Below, piece by piece: positions 1 through 7,940 of a stretch of 10,189 nucleotides of DNA. Below the pieces are notes generated by a model, which saw only the letters and a list, made by a program, of their open reading frames with translations, was not told where the DNA came from and did no database searches. The position numbers were made by a program, and so were the translations under genes. Every line of letters begins with the position of its first letter. Position 1 is the stretch's first letter. Location of the stretch: assembly GCA_946481625.1 (NCBI GenBank), contig CAMLOZ010000076.1, forward strand, positions 1 to 10,189, read 5' to 3'. Source of the stretch: an uncultured Haloferula sp. GTDB lineage: Bacteria > Verrucomicrobiota > Verrucomicrobiae > Verrucomicrobiales > Akkermansiaceae.

Positions 1-1
1 G

Positions 2-1702
2 CAGGGCAAGCCGGTGGTGGGCGGGACCTACTTCCCGCCGGAAGACCGCTATGGACGGGCGGGCTTCCCGAAGCTGTGTGCGGAGATCGGCCGCTTGTGG
101 AAGGAGGACCGCCAGCGCATGGTGGACAGCTCGGAGAAGGTCATGGCGCACCTGCGCGGGGAAGCCGGGGGGGATGCCGTCGTGACCGGCCTGCCGGGCG
201 CAAAGGTCTTCGGCGACTTCCTCGACCGCTGCGAGTCGATGTTCGATCCCGCATTGGGAGGTTGGGGCGGCGCACCGAAGTTCCCGCGTCCGGTGGTGCC
301 GCGGCTACTGCTCCAGCTTGCCGATCGTTTCGGCGGCGAGGAGGCGGAGGCCGCGCTGCAGATGACAAGTCGCACGCTGCGGGCGATGGCCGCGGGCGGC
401 ATGCACGATCAGCTCGGCGGCGGCTTTCATCGTTATTCGGTGGACCGCTACTGGCACGTGCCGCACTACGAGAAGATGCTCTACGACCAGGCGCAGCTCG
501 CCTTGCTGTATCTGGAGGGTTGGCAGGCGGGAGGCGATGATCGCGACCGCGAGGTGGCGGAGGAGATTTTCCGCTACGTGATCGACGAACTGCGTGATTC
601 CTGCGGTGCCTTCCACGCGGCTGAGGATGCGGACAGCTTGCCTTCCGCGCGTTCCATGGAGAAACGCGAGGGCGCGTATTGGACTTGGGAGGCGAGCGAG
701 ATCTATATCCTGCTGGATGCACGGGCCGCGGCGATCTTCTGCGCGGCCTACGGGGTGGAGGAAGCCGGCAATGCCCGCCCGGAGAGCGACCCTCATGGGG
801 AGCTCCTCGGGCAGAACACCCTCTATCGGGCGAAGTCGATGGACGCCCTTGCAGAGCAATTCGATCTGCCGGAGGCGGAGATCCGGTCGATCCTGGAGAA
901 AGCCCGGTCGGTCCTGTTAGAGGCGCGGAAGTTGCGGCCGCTGCCGCACCGCGACGACAAGATCATCACTGCATGGAACGGGCTGATGATCGCCGCGCTG
1001 GCGCGGGGCGCGCGTGTCCTCGACCGCTCTGACCTGCTTGCTCCGGCTGCAGCGGCGGCGTTGTTCATCCGGGCCGAACTGTGGGATGGCGAACGCCTGT
1101 GGCGGAGCTATCGCGGCAAGCGCGGTGATGCGTCGGCCTTCGCCGCGGACCATGCATTCCTGATCGCGGGCCTGATCGAATTGCACGGCGCGGACGGGGA
1201 TCCCGCGTGGTTGAAGTGGGCAAGCGAGATCCAAGCCGCGCTCGACCGGGATCACTGGGAGGAATCCCGGGCCGGTTACGTGATCCGCACGGAGCTCGCG
1301 GGCGAGACCCTGCTGACGATCCGGGAGGACTACGACGGTGCGGAGCCCGCTGCGAACCATGTGGCCGCGGAGAACCTTCTCAAGCTTGCCGTGCTTCTCG
1401 ATCACCCCGCCTTCGCGAAGCGGGCCGAGGCGATCCTCCGTGCCGGTGCCAAGGCGGCGGAGGCGCAGCCGTTCGCCGTGCCGGTATTGCTGGGAGCCTT
1501 CGACCTGCACCTCCGGGGAGTAGTGAAGATCGATGTCCGCGGCAAGCCTTCGGAGGAGCTTGCGGACGAATTGCGCAAGAGCTGGAACCCGCTCGCCGTC
1601 TGGACCCGCTCGGCGGGCAGCGGGGATGTCGTGGTTTGCCGGGACCAGACCTGTCTGCCGCCGATCCGGACGGTGGAAGAATGGGCGCGGGCGCATAAGT
1701 GA
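2..1702 (+). CDS. YyaL/SSP411 (spermatogenesis-associated protein 20) family protein, 5' partial
   Basis: The frame is open from the first bases of the window, so the true start lies upstream; 566 residues are visible of a family that usually runs to about 670-700. Family members have an N-terminal thioredoxin-like domain (DUF255) followed by an (alpha/alpha)6 barrel resembling glucosidases and N-acylglucosamine 2-epimerases. Only the end of the thioredoxin part is here (GGTYFPPEDR near base 20, then GRAGF). Family hallmarks follow: GGWGGAPKFPRP (about 258-293), GGMHDQLGGGFHRYS and HYEKMLYDQAQ (about 395-500), EDADS (about 622), RDDKIITAWNGLM (about 950-988) and EDYDGAEPAANHVAAENL (about 1325-1378). 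The family CxxC-type thioredoxin site would lie outside the window, so its state is unknown. No substrate or reaction is firmly established for bacterial members. The small secreted gene starts 57 bases after the stop on the same strand. Family assignment is confident; function is not. Confidence 0.93.
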   Translation, partial: QGKPVVGGTYFPPEDRYGRAGFPKLCAEIGRLWKEDRQRMVDSSEKVMAHLRGEAGGDAVVTGLPGAKVFGDFLDRCESMFDPALGGWGGAPKFPRPVVPRLLLQLADRFGGEEAEAALQMTSRTLRAMAAGGMHDQLGGGFHRYSVDRYWHVPHYEKMLYDQAQLALLYLEGWQAGGDDRDREVAEEIFRYVIDELRDSCGAFHAAEDADSLPSARSMEKREGAYWTWEASEIYILLDARAAAIFCAAYGVEEAGNARPESDPHGELLGQNTLYRAKSMDALAEQFDLPEAEIRSILEKARSVLLEARKLRPLPHRDDKIITAWNGLMIAALARGARVLDRSDLLAPAAAAALFIRAELWDGERLWRSYRGKRGDASAFAADHAFLIAGLIELHGADGDPAWLKWASEIQAALDRDHWEESRAGYVIRTELAGETLLTIREDYDGAEPAANHVAAENLLKLAVLLDHPAFAKRAEAILRAGAKAAEAQPFAVPVLLGAFDLHLRGVVKIDVRGKPSEELADELRKSWNPLAVWTRSAGSGDVVVCRDQTCLPPIRTVEEWARAHK

Positions 1703-1759
1703 AATTACCCATTGAAAATTCCTCGAATAGGAGTCGTCTGGTCACGTCGAAACGACCGT

Positions 1760-2050
1760 ATGAAAAAAGCACTCCTCGTCGTCACCCTTCTCGGTCTCCA
1801 AGCCGTTGCCGCCCAGGCCGCGAACATCGCGATCAAGAACGATACCGGCAGACCGCAGAAGATCGCCGTCGTCCAAGGCGGGAAGATCAAGGGTTATGTC
1901 GCGCGCCTGAAGCCGAAGAAGACCCTGCTCGTCAAGGTGGACGACGCCGGGCCGAAGCCGATGATCGTGCTCAACGACGATGGCTACATCTTCGTCCCGG
2001 CGAAGAACAACGCCTTCAAGGTGACCTGGCTGCGCGACCTCATGTGGTAA
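1760..2050 (+). CDS. small predicted secreted protein, unknown function
   Basis: I do not recognise this protein. It has about 96 residues. The N-terminus MKKALLVVTLLGLQ, followed by a small-residue AVAAQA stretch, is a typical Sec signal peptide, probably cleaved after AQA. That leaves a mature domain of about 75 residues. The mature part is rich in Lys, Val and Ile (IAIKNDTGRP, IKGYVARLKPKKTLLVKVDD, IVLNDDGYIFVPAKNN) and alternates hydrophobic and polar residues, suggesting a small all-beta fold. It has no cysteine, so no disulfide or lipobox. I chose ATG 1760 because the signal peptide begins there; an in-frame TTG at 1712 would put 16 charged residues in front of it. The only good Shine-Dalgarno match, AGGAG at 1729-1733, is 26 bases from this ATG, which is too far for normal use. 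It sits on the same strand between the SSP411-type gene and the addB-like gene, 57 bases from each. That spacing alone does not link it functionally to either. Confidence 0.72.
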   Translation: MKKALLVVTLLGLQAVAAQAANIAIKNDTGRPQKIAVVQGGKIKGYVARLKPKKTLLVKVDDAGPKPMIVLNDDGYIFVPAKNNAFKVTWLRDLMW

Positions 2051-2107
2051 GCGGCGGCTGCGGCTTTTTCCTTCCGCTGATCCCGGGCATGGCGTGAAAT
2101 CCGAGCC

Positions 2108-4822
2108 ATGCCGGAGCGCGTGTTTTTGGGGTGGGACCGGCCCCTGCTTGGACTGCTGACCGGCTGGCTTCTGGCGCGGAGGGACGAGCTTGCAGGCACA
2201 TTGGTCGTGGTTCCCACGGCGCAAGGCGGGCGAAGGCTCCGGGAGGCGCTGGCAGAGGCGGCCGGTTCGCTGCTCGCCCCCCGGGTGGTCACCCCGGGGC
2301 ATTTCCTGCGCACGGAGGAAGCGGCGCCGGAGTCGGTAGAGCTCTTGGCGTGGGTGGAAGTCTTGGAGTCGATCCGCGATTGGGAGCCTTACGCCGCGGC
2401 CTTTCCCGTTTCGCCCGGGGAGGGAGAGGCGGCTGGATGGGCGTTGGGGTTGGCCCGGTCGTTGGCGGGTTTGCGTTCCTCGTTGCAAGAGAACGCCCTG
2501 ACCCTGGCAGATGCCGCGAGACGGCTGTCCGCCACCGTGGAGGCCGAGCGGTGGACGGTGCTGGCCGAGTTCGAGAAGCTGGTGGAGCGGCGCTTGGGCC
2601 AGTGGGGCTGGAGCAGCCGGAGCGAGGTGCTTGCCAGGTTGAAGCCGGAGGCTGGCGAAGGAATTCGCCGGATCGTTTTCGCGGGGGTTCCGGATTTTCC
2701 CTCCGCGGTGTTGCGGCGGCTGAACGGGAGCTTCGTGCCGGTGACCGTTTTGATCGGCGCGCCGGCTTCGGAGCAGGAAGCATTCGATGACTACGGGCGG
2801 CCCCTTGCTGATTCATGGAGTGAGCGGCTCATCGCGTGGCCCGGGTTCTCGCAAGGAAGCGTGAGCTTGACCGCCGATCCCCGGCAGCAGGCGGCGGAGG
2901 CCTTGCGGCTGGTTGCCGCGGCGCGGACCGGTTCGGGCGATCTGGCGCTCGGCTCCGCGGATGCACAGACCGCCGGGGAACTGGTCCGCAGTTTCGGCCG
3001 GGCGGGATGGGTGTTGCACGATCCCTCGCAAGCGCTGGCCTCTCCTCTCTCGCGCTGGCTCGGCGGGTGGCGGAACTATCTTGCGAATCCGAACGCGGCG
3101 GCGGCGATCGATCTGCTTGGCTTTCCGCAGAGCGGGTTCTTGGCGGGTGGTCGCCGGGCGCAGCGCGTGGAGGCGCTTTCCTACGCCCGCGACAAGTGGC
3201 TGGCGCGTGACCGCGATGACATGGTGGCGTCCACTTCCCTGACCCTGCGCGAGCGCGAACAGGAACGGCTGGCTTTGGCCGCGAGTACACTGGAGACGCT
3301 GGGAAATATCCGTCTCGCTTTCCTGGGCGATGGCTTTTTCCAGGGCATGCGCCGTCTGTTGGAGATGATCGACCGCGGCGGGGAACGAAGCGGAGAGGTG
3401 CTGGAGTGGCTGGACGAGGCCGAGCCATTGGGCGACCAGGTCCGGCGTGATCCCGCCTTCTGGATCGACGTGCTGCGGGCCACTTTGCCGGATCAACCGT
3501 TGCCCCCGCCGGAGGATCGCGTGCTAGATGTACAGGGCTGGCTGGAGCTCTTCCACGAGCCGGGCCGCCATCTGGTGATTTGCGGCATGAATGAAGGGAT
3601 GGTGCCCTCGCGCGCGAGCACGGATGCCTGGCTGCCGGAAGGGACGCGTAAAATACTAAATCTTTCGTACGACGGCAGCCGGGCGGCGCGGGATGCTTAC
3701 CTGCTGACCGCGATGATCGAGTCGCGACGCGAGGGCGGGCGCGTTGATCTCCTGCTGGCGAAGTCCGGCAATGGCGGTGAATCCCTGCTGCCCTCCCGGC
3801 TGCTGCTCTCCGCACCGGAGGCGGAATTGCCCGGACGGGTCGGACAGCTTTTCCGCGAGATCGAGCCGCCGGATTCGTCGCTGGCATGGACGCTGGACGA
3901 GGCCTGGAAGTGGCGGCCGGTGCTGGAGGAGAAGGACGCGCGGATCAGCGTCACGGCCTTCTCGGACTACTTGAGCTGTCCCTTCCGCTTTTACCTGAAG
4001 CACGTGGCTGGCATGAGCGAACCTGAGCCGGAGCGGGTGGAATGGAACGCGCGCGACTTCGGCAATGTCGCGCATATCGTGCTCGAGCGCTGGGCACTGG
4101 ATGAGGAGGCGCGCGACTTCGCGAAGCCGGAAGCGATCGAGGCGTGGATGAAGGAAGCGCTCGATCGCGCGATCGCCGAGCGCTTTGGAAAACGGGTGCC
4201 GCTGGCGGTGCGGATCCAGCGCGAGTCGATGCAGCAGCGGCTGGCGTGGTTCGCGCGCGTGCAGGCCGCCGAGCGTGCCGGAGGCTGGCAGATCGAGGAG
4301 GTGGAGAAGAAGATCGAGATCGAGATCGACGGGGTGAAGGTGGTGGGCCGCGTGGATCGAATCGAGCGCCATGAGGACGGCCGCCGCCGGGTGCTCGACT
4401 ACAAGACGGGGGCCTCCGGCGGTGCGGTGGAAAGCGCGCACCGGACCGGGATCGTGGCCGCGACACGGCTGCCGGCGCATCTGGAAGGAGTGCCGGAGAT
4501 CCTCTGCACGGACGCATCGGGGAAGCCCAAGCGCTGGCGTAATCTCCAGGTGCCCTTCTACTCTGCTGCGCTCGCGGAGGTTGACGAACTGGGTTACTTC
4601 TCGCTGGGGGCGACGGAGGGTGAGGTGAAGCTATCGGTCTGGGAGGATTTCTCGCAGGCCGATCGCGACTCGGCGCTGGCCTGCGCCCGCTGGGTGATTG
4701 GCAAGGTGCGCGAGCGCGTCTTCTGGCCCCCGGCGGAAAAGACCGACTTCGACGACTATCAATCCCTCTCCCTCGGCAGGACGCTGGGAGAAACCGTCAT
4801 CTGGCAAGGGGGTGCCGCATGA
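2108..4822 (+). CDS. addB: AddB-like PD-(D/E)XK nuclease subunit of a helicase-nuclease
   Basis: This 904-residue protein is the predicted partner of the helicase encoded next. AddAB complexes unwind and cut broken DNA ends to prepare them for RecA. The N-terminal part resembles a degenerate SF1 helicase: VVVPTAQGGRRLREAL (about 35-50) matches the segment after motif I, but no GxGKT Walker A precedes it. A conserved AddB-type block, VICGMNEGMVP, lies near residues 492-502. The C-terminal nuclease domain opens with ISVTAFSDYLSCPFRFYLKH (C624). Its metal-site residues look complete: H656 (GNVAH), D750 (GRVDRIE), D764 and K766 (LDYKTG). The terminal three-cysteine cluster that, with the CPF cysteine, holds a 4Fe-4S staple in Bacillus AddB is absent. 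The protein is shorter than Bacillus AddB (about 1,170 residues). Its stop overlaps the next gene's ATG, implying translational coupling. The Shine-Dalgarno upstream of ATG 2108 is weak. The class is confident; AddB orthology in the strict sense is less so. Confidence 0.88.
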   Translation: MPERVFLGWDRPLLGLLTGWLLARRDELAGTLVVVPTAQGGRRLREALAEAAGSLLAPRVVTPGHFLRTEEAAPESVELLAWVEVLESIRDWEPYAAAFPVSPGEGEAAGWALGLARSLAGLRSSLQENALTLADAARRLSATVEAERWTVLAEFEKLVERRLGQWGWSSRSEVLARLKPEAGEGIRRIVFAGVPDFPSAVLRRLNGSFVPVTVLIGAPASEQEAFDDYGRPLADSWSERLIAWPGFSQGSVSLTADPRQQAAEALRLVAAARTGSGDLALGSADAQTAGELVRSFGRAGWVLHDPSQALASPLSRWLGGWRNYLANPNAAAAIDLLGFPQSGFLAGGRRAQRVEALSYARDKWLARDRDDMVASTSLTLREREQERLALAASTLETLGNIRLAFLGDGFFQGMRRLLEMIDRGGERSGEVLEWLDEAEPLGDQVRRDPAFWIDVLRATLPDQPLPPPEDRVLDVQGWLELFHEPGRHLVICGMNEGMVPSRASTDAWLPEGTRKILNLSYDGSRAARDAYLLTAMIESRREGGRVDLLLAKSGNGGESLLPSRLLLSAPEAELPGRVGQLFREIEPPDSSLAWTLDEAWKWRPVLEEKDARISVTAFSDYLSCPFRFYLKHVAGMSEPEPERVEWNARDFGNVAHIVLERWALDEEARDFAKPEAIEAWMKEALDRAIAERFGKRVPLAVRIQRESMQQRLAWFARVQAAERAGGWQIEEVEKKIEIEIDGVKVVGRVDRIERHEDGRRRVLDYKTGASGGAVESAHRTGIVAATRLPAHLEGVPEILCTDASGKPKRWRNLQVPFYSAALAEVDELGYFSLGATEGEVKLSVWEDFSQADRDSALACARWVIGKVRERVFWPPAEKTDFDDYQSLSLGRTLGETVIWQGGAA
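4806..4812 (+). promoter_or_regulatory. ribosome binding site of the addA-like gene
   Basis: AAGGGGG lies six bases before ATG 4819, inside the last codons of the addB-like gene. It supports the ATGA-overlap start and independent or coupled re-initiation. No other ATG, GTG or TTG start in this frame lies just upstream. Confidence 0.55.
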
Positions 4823-7821
4823 AGGGAGACATCCTCGCGAAGAATCTCATGATCCTCGCGTCCGCGGGCTCGGGGAAAACCTTCCAACTGGGAAACCGCG
4901 TGATCGGGCTGGTGGGGGCCTTGGGCGTCGATCCGGCGCGCATCGTGGCGCTGACATTCACACGGAAGGCAGCCGGGGAATTTGCAGACTCCGTGCTGTC
5001 GAAGCTGGCGGCTTGCGCCGTGAATGAAGTCGAGGCGGCGGAGCTATGCCGCCAGATCGGTGCGAGGTTTGACGTGGCAGCCGTGCTTTCGCGGGTGGTG
5101 AAGGCACTGCCGACCTTCCAACTCGGGACGATGGACGGCTTCTTCGCCCGCGTGGTACGAGGATTCCAGTATGAACTTGGCCTCACCGGCGGGACCTTCG
5201 ATTTGATCGAGGGTCCGCGGATGGAAGCGGCGATGGCGGATATCCTTGCGGACATCCTGGGCGATGCGATCGAGCACGAGCAGGCAGCGGATTTCCTGCA
5301 CGCCTTCCGCCGCGCGACGCTGGGCAGGGAGGGGCAAGGAGTGCTGCGGGATATCGAGCGCTTCCTCTCGGCATGGCATGGATGGTGGAAGGCCGGGATA
5401 TCTTTCCAAGGCTGGGGCGGGGAAGGGGTCTTCGGCTCCTTGCCGGAGGTGGGCGCCTGGGAAGAACACAAGCGGCAGATCATCGCCGAACTGCGGAAGG
5501 GGGAGACGCGGGAGCCCTTGCTGAAGCTGCTTGAGCGCTTCGAGATTCACACGGTGGGCAGTGGCAAGGTGGCGAAGGACAGCACGCTTTTCGACCGCAT
5601 CCGCGAGCAGGTGCCGGGCTGCGGTGACATCGACGTGCCCTTCGGCAGGTCGCGCATGCTCGTGAGCGGTCCGGCGGCCGACCGCTGGCGCGAACTCTAT
5701 CTGCTGCTTGCCGGCTGCGAACTCGCGGCGGCGGTGGCGAGAACCCGCGCGGTCGCGGATCTCGTGGCGGCGCTGGATGCCGAGTGCGAACGCCGGCTAC
5801 GGCGGAAGGGACTGCTGGGCTTCGACGATGTGAAGCTGCTGATGGGCCGCTGGACGAGCGACGAGGAGGCGCGGATCCGGCGTGAGGCGGTGGATTTCCG
5901 GCTCGATGCCCGCTACGATCACTGGCTGCTGGACGAGTTTCAAGATACCAGCCGCGCGGAATGGGACGGGATGGTCCCCCTGCTGGATGAAGCTGCCAGC
6001 CGAGAGGATGGGACGCTCTTCGTGGTGGGTGACCGCAAGCAGGCCATCTATGGCTGGCGCGGGGGGGATGTGACGCTCTTCGACGAGGTGGAGCGGCGCT
6101 ACGGCGCGAATGACCACCTCGAGATCGAGACGATGCCGGAGTCCTGGCGCTCGTGCCCGGCGGTGCTCGATCTCGTAAACCGGGTCTGCGGTGATCTTGC
6201 GACCATCCGGGATCTCTTCGGGGGGACGGCGGCGGAGCGTTGGCAGTGGGAAGATCATGTCTCGGCGCGACCTTCGGTGGCCGGCGAAGCGCTGGTGGAG
6301 GTGGTGCCGAAAGACAAGAGCGACGAATATCTCGTCGAGCTGCTGCACGGGATCGGTGTGGGGGAGCGGGATCTGACCTGCGGGGTTCTCGTGCGAACGA
6401 ACGATCAGGTCCGCGCGATTGCGGCGCTGCTTCGGGAGCACGGCTTCGACGTCATCGAGGAGGGCCGGCGCCAGCCGGTGGCGGACAATGCTCCGGGAGT
6501 CGCCCTGCTGCATTTGATCCGGTGGCTGGCCGATCCGGCCGACCCATTCGCGCGCGAGGTGCTGGCGATGTCCCCGCTATGGCCGCTGATCCGGGCGCGC
6601 TTCGGCGAAGCTTGGCAGGCGGCTTGGGAAGGTCTGCTCATGCGGGCACTGGAGTCCGGCTTCGCGACCATGGTGGAGGAATTGATCGAGCCGCTGTGGG
6701 GCGAACTCTCGGAGTTCTCCAGAAGGCGGGCCGGTGATGTGATCGGCGCGCTGGCGGAGTATGATGTCGCTGGCTCCGGCACCGCCCGCGAGGCGGTGCG
6801 GTGGATCGCCGATCTGGAAATTCCGCAGAGCCCCGGCGCGGCGGCGGTGCAGGTGCTCACCATTCACAAGTCGAAGGGCCTCGGATTCGATGTGGTGGTG
6901 CTGCCGCGGGTGGAAGACGAGCGTGTGCCGGATCGCGGCGATTTCTCGGTGGCGCGCGGACTCCATCAAGGCGCGCCCTGGCTTCTGGAGCCGCCGGCTG
7001 CCTGGGTCCGCGAGCTGGTGCCGGCCCTCGCCGCGGCGGAGGCGGCATGGTCGGAGGACCAGCGTTACGAAGCGATGTGCGTGCTGTATGTGGCGCTCAC
7101 CCGGGCCAAGCGGGGCCTCTACGTGATGCTGCCGGAGATTCCGAAGAGCCGGAAGTATGCCAGCGAATGGGCCTCGGCTGCGAACTGGATCCGGCGCTCC
7201 GCCGGATCCGGGGTCTCAGTGAGGGTTTTTCACTCCGGGGATAGCGAATGGTGGAGAGAGGTTCCGGTCCGCGAGACGAACCTGCGCCCCGCCTCGCCCA
7301 CGCTGGCCCCTGCGGCACCGCGGCGGCAGCGGGTCACTCCCTCCGGAGCGAAGAAGTCCCCGGAGGCCTGGTCGAGAGGCGGCAGGTCCTTCGGCACCGC
7401 GGTGCACGGGATCTTCGAGACGGTCGGATGGATCGACGAGCAGAGGCCTTACTTTCCTCCGGGCGATGCCGGAACGCTGCTGCGGGACCTGCTCGGCATG
7501 AAACCGATCCGGGGGAACTTCGAGCGCGCGGGCCGAAGGGTGGAATTGTATCGCGAACAGGCAGTCGAGGCGATTGTGGACGGCCAATGGTTGAGCGGAG
7601 TCATCGATCGCCTGCATGTTTTCCGCGATCCGCTGGGCCTCGTGGAACGGATCGAGGTGATCGATCTCAAGACGGATGCCGCTGCCAATGCACAGGAGTT
7701 GGCCGAACGCTATCGCGGCCAGATGGAAGCGTATCGCGCGGCGCTACGGCAAAGCTTCGGTGACGTTCCCATCGCTTGCCGCCTGCTGTCGAGCCGCCTG
7801 CGGGCCTGGGTGGACTGTTAG
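4819..7821 (+). CDS. addA: AddA-like UvrD-family helicase-nuclease (SF1A)
   Basis: This 1000-residue protein is the predicted motor subunit that unwinds DNA from double-strand ends using ATP, 3' to 5' as in the family. All SF1A motifs are visible in order. They are Walker A ASAGSGKT (K20), Ia LTFTRKAAGEF, II DEFQDTS (D372, E373), III VGDRKQAIYGWRGG (405-416), IV PESWRS (R444), V TIHKSKGLGF (681-690) and VI YVALTRAKRGLYVM (R762). The C-terminal PD-(D/E)XK nuclease shows FGTAVH (H863), GVIDRL (D930), IDLKTD (D949, K951) and YRGQMEAY, so the site appears active. A nuclease on both subunits is the AddAB rather than the RecBCD arrangement. The start lies only 13 residues before Walker A, so the usual Q-motif is missing. 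Motif V reads KGLGF where most relatives have KGLEF or similar. Bacillus AddA is about 1,230 residues, so this is a compact version. It overlaps the addB-like stop by four bases (ATGA). Confidence 0.92.
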   Translation: MKGDILAKNLMILASAGSGKTFQLGNRVIGLVGALGVDPARIVALTFTRKAAGEFADSVLSKLAACAVNEVEAAELCRQIGARFDVAAVLSRVVKALPTFQLGTMDGFFARVVRGFQYELGLTGGTFDLIEGPRMEAAMADILADILGDAIEHEQAADFLHAFRRATLGREGQGVLRDIERFLSAWHGWWKAGISFQGWGGEGVFGSLPEVGAWEEHKRQIIAELRKGETREPLLKLLERFEIHTVGSGKVAKDSTLFDRIREQVPGCGDIDVPFGRSRMLVSGPAADRWRELYLLLAGCELAAAVARTRAVADLVAALDAECERRLRRKGLLGFDDVKLLMGRWTSDEEARIRREAVDFRLDARYDHWLLDEFQDTSRAEWDGMVPLLDEAASREDGTLFVVGDRKQAIYGWRGGDVTLFDEVERRYGANDHLEIETMPESWRSCPAVLDLVNRVCGDLATIRDLFGGTAAERWQWEDHVSARPSVAGEALVEVVPKDKSDEYLVELLHGIGVGERDLTCGVLVRTNDQVRAIAALLREHGFDVIEEGRRQPVADNAPGVALLHLIRWLADPADPFAREVLAMSPLWPLIRARFGEAWQAAWEGLLMRALESGFATMVEELIEPLWGELSEFSRRRAGDVIGALAEYDVAGSGTAREAVRWIADLEIPQSPGAAAVQVLTIHKSKGLGFDVVVLPRVEDERVPDRGDFSVARGLHQGAPWLLEPPAAWVRELVPALAAAEAAWSEDQRYEAMCVLYVALTRAKRGLYVMLPEIPKSRKYASEWASAANWIRRSAGSGVSVRVFHSGDSEWWREVPVRETNLRPASPTLAPAAPRRQRVTPSGAKKSPEAWSRGGRSFGTAVHGIFETVGWIDEQRPYFPPGDAGTLLRDLLGMKPIRGNFERAGRRVELYREQAVEAIVDGQWLSGVIDRLHVFRDPLGLVERIEVIDLKTDAAANAQELAERYRGQMEAYRAALRQSFGDVPIACRLLSSRLRAWVDC

Positions 7822-7884
7822 AGCCGGTCCCCGGACAAGGGGCGGGCAAAGCCAAATGGCTTCCGGCCAACTGAACCAATGAAT

Positions 7885-7915
7885 TCAGAGAGGGGACAAA
7901 GTGTCCCCTCTCTGA
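7885..7915. terminator. perfect hairpin between convergent genes, likely bidirectional terminator
   Basis: TCAGAGAGGGGACA and its exact complement flank an AAG loop, giving a 14-bp perfect stem. It lies 63 bases after the addA-like stop and 25 bases after the hpf stop, between two genes that converge. Neither strand has a proper run of U after the stem (TAGGGTTAG on plus, AATTCATTGG on minus). It is therefore not a textbook intrinsic terminator. It may act as an RNA end-protecting or weak terminating hairpin for either transcript. Position and symmetry support the call; mechanism is inference. Confidence 0.6.
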
Positions 7916-7940
7916 TAGGGTTAGATCGTTGGTCTGCGGT

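Noticed and set aside
917..1696. 259-codon open frame on the minus strand inside the SSP411-type gene
   Set aside because: It is a compositional shadow of a conserved coding frame, with no motif and no ribosome binding site worth noting.
2049..2080. possible terminator after the small secreted gene (AGCGG...CCGCT with TTTTT inside)
   Set aside because: The stem is only five pairs with a loop of over 20 bases, and the T run is in the loop and not after the stem.
3656..4480. 274-codon open frame on the minus strand inside the addB-like gene
   Set aside because: It lies opposite the conserved nuclease domain, has low-complexity His/Arg/Pro-rich translation and no recognisable domain.
4819..7821. 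the helicase-nuclease pair as a defence island (for example a Gabija- or UvrD-type antiviral module)
   Set aside because: The domain order, dual nuclease motifs and CPFRF/LDYKTG signatures fit AddAB-type DNA repair, and no other defence or mobile gene is nearby.
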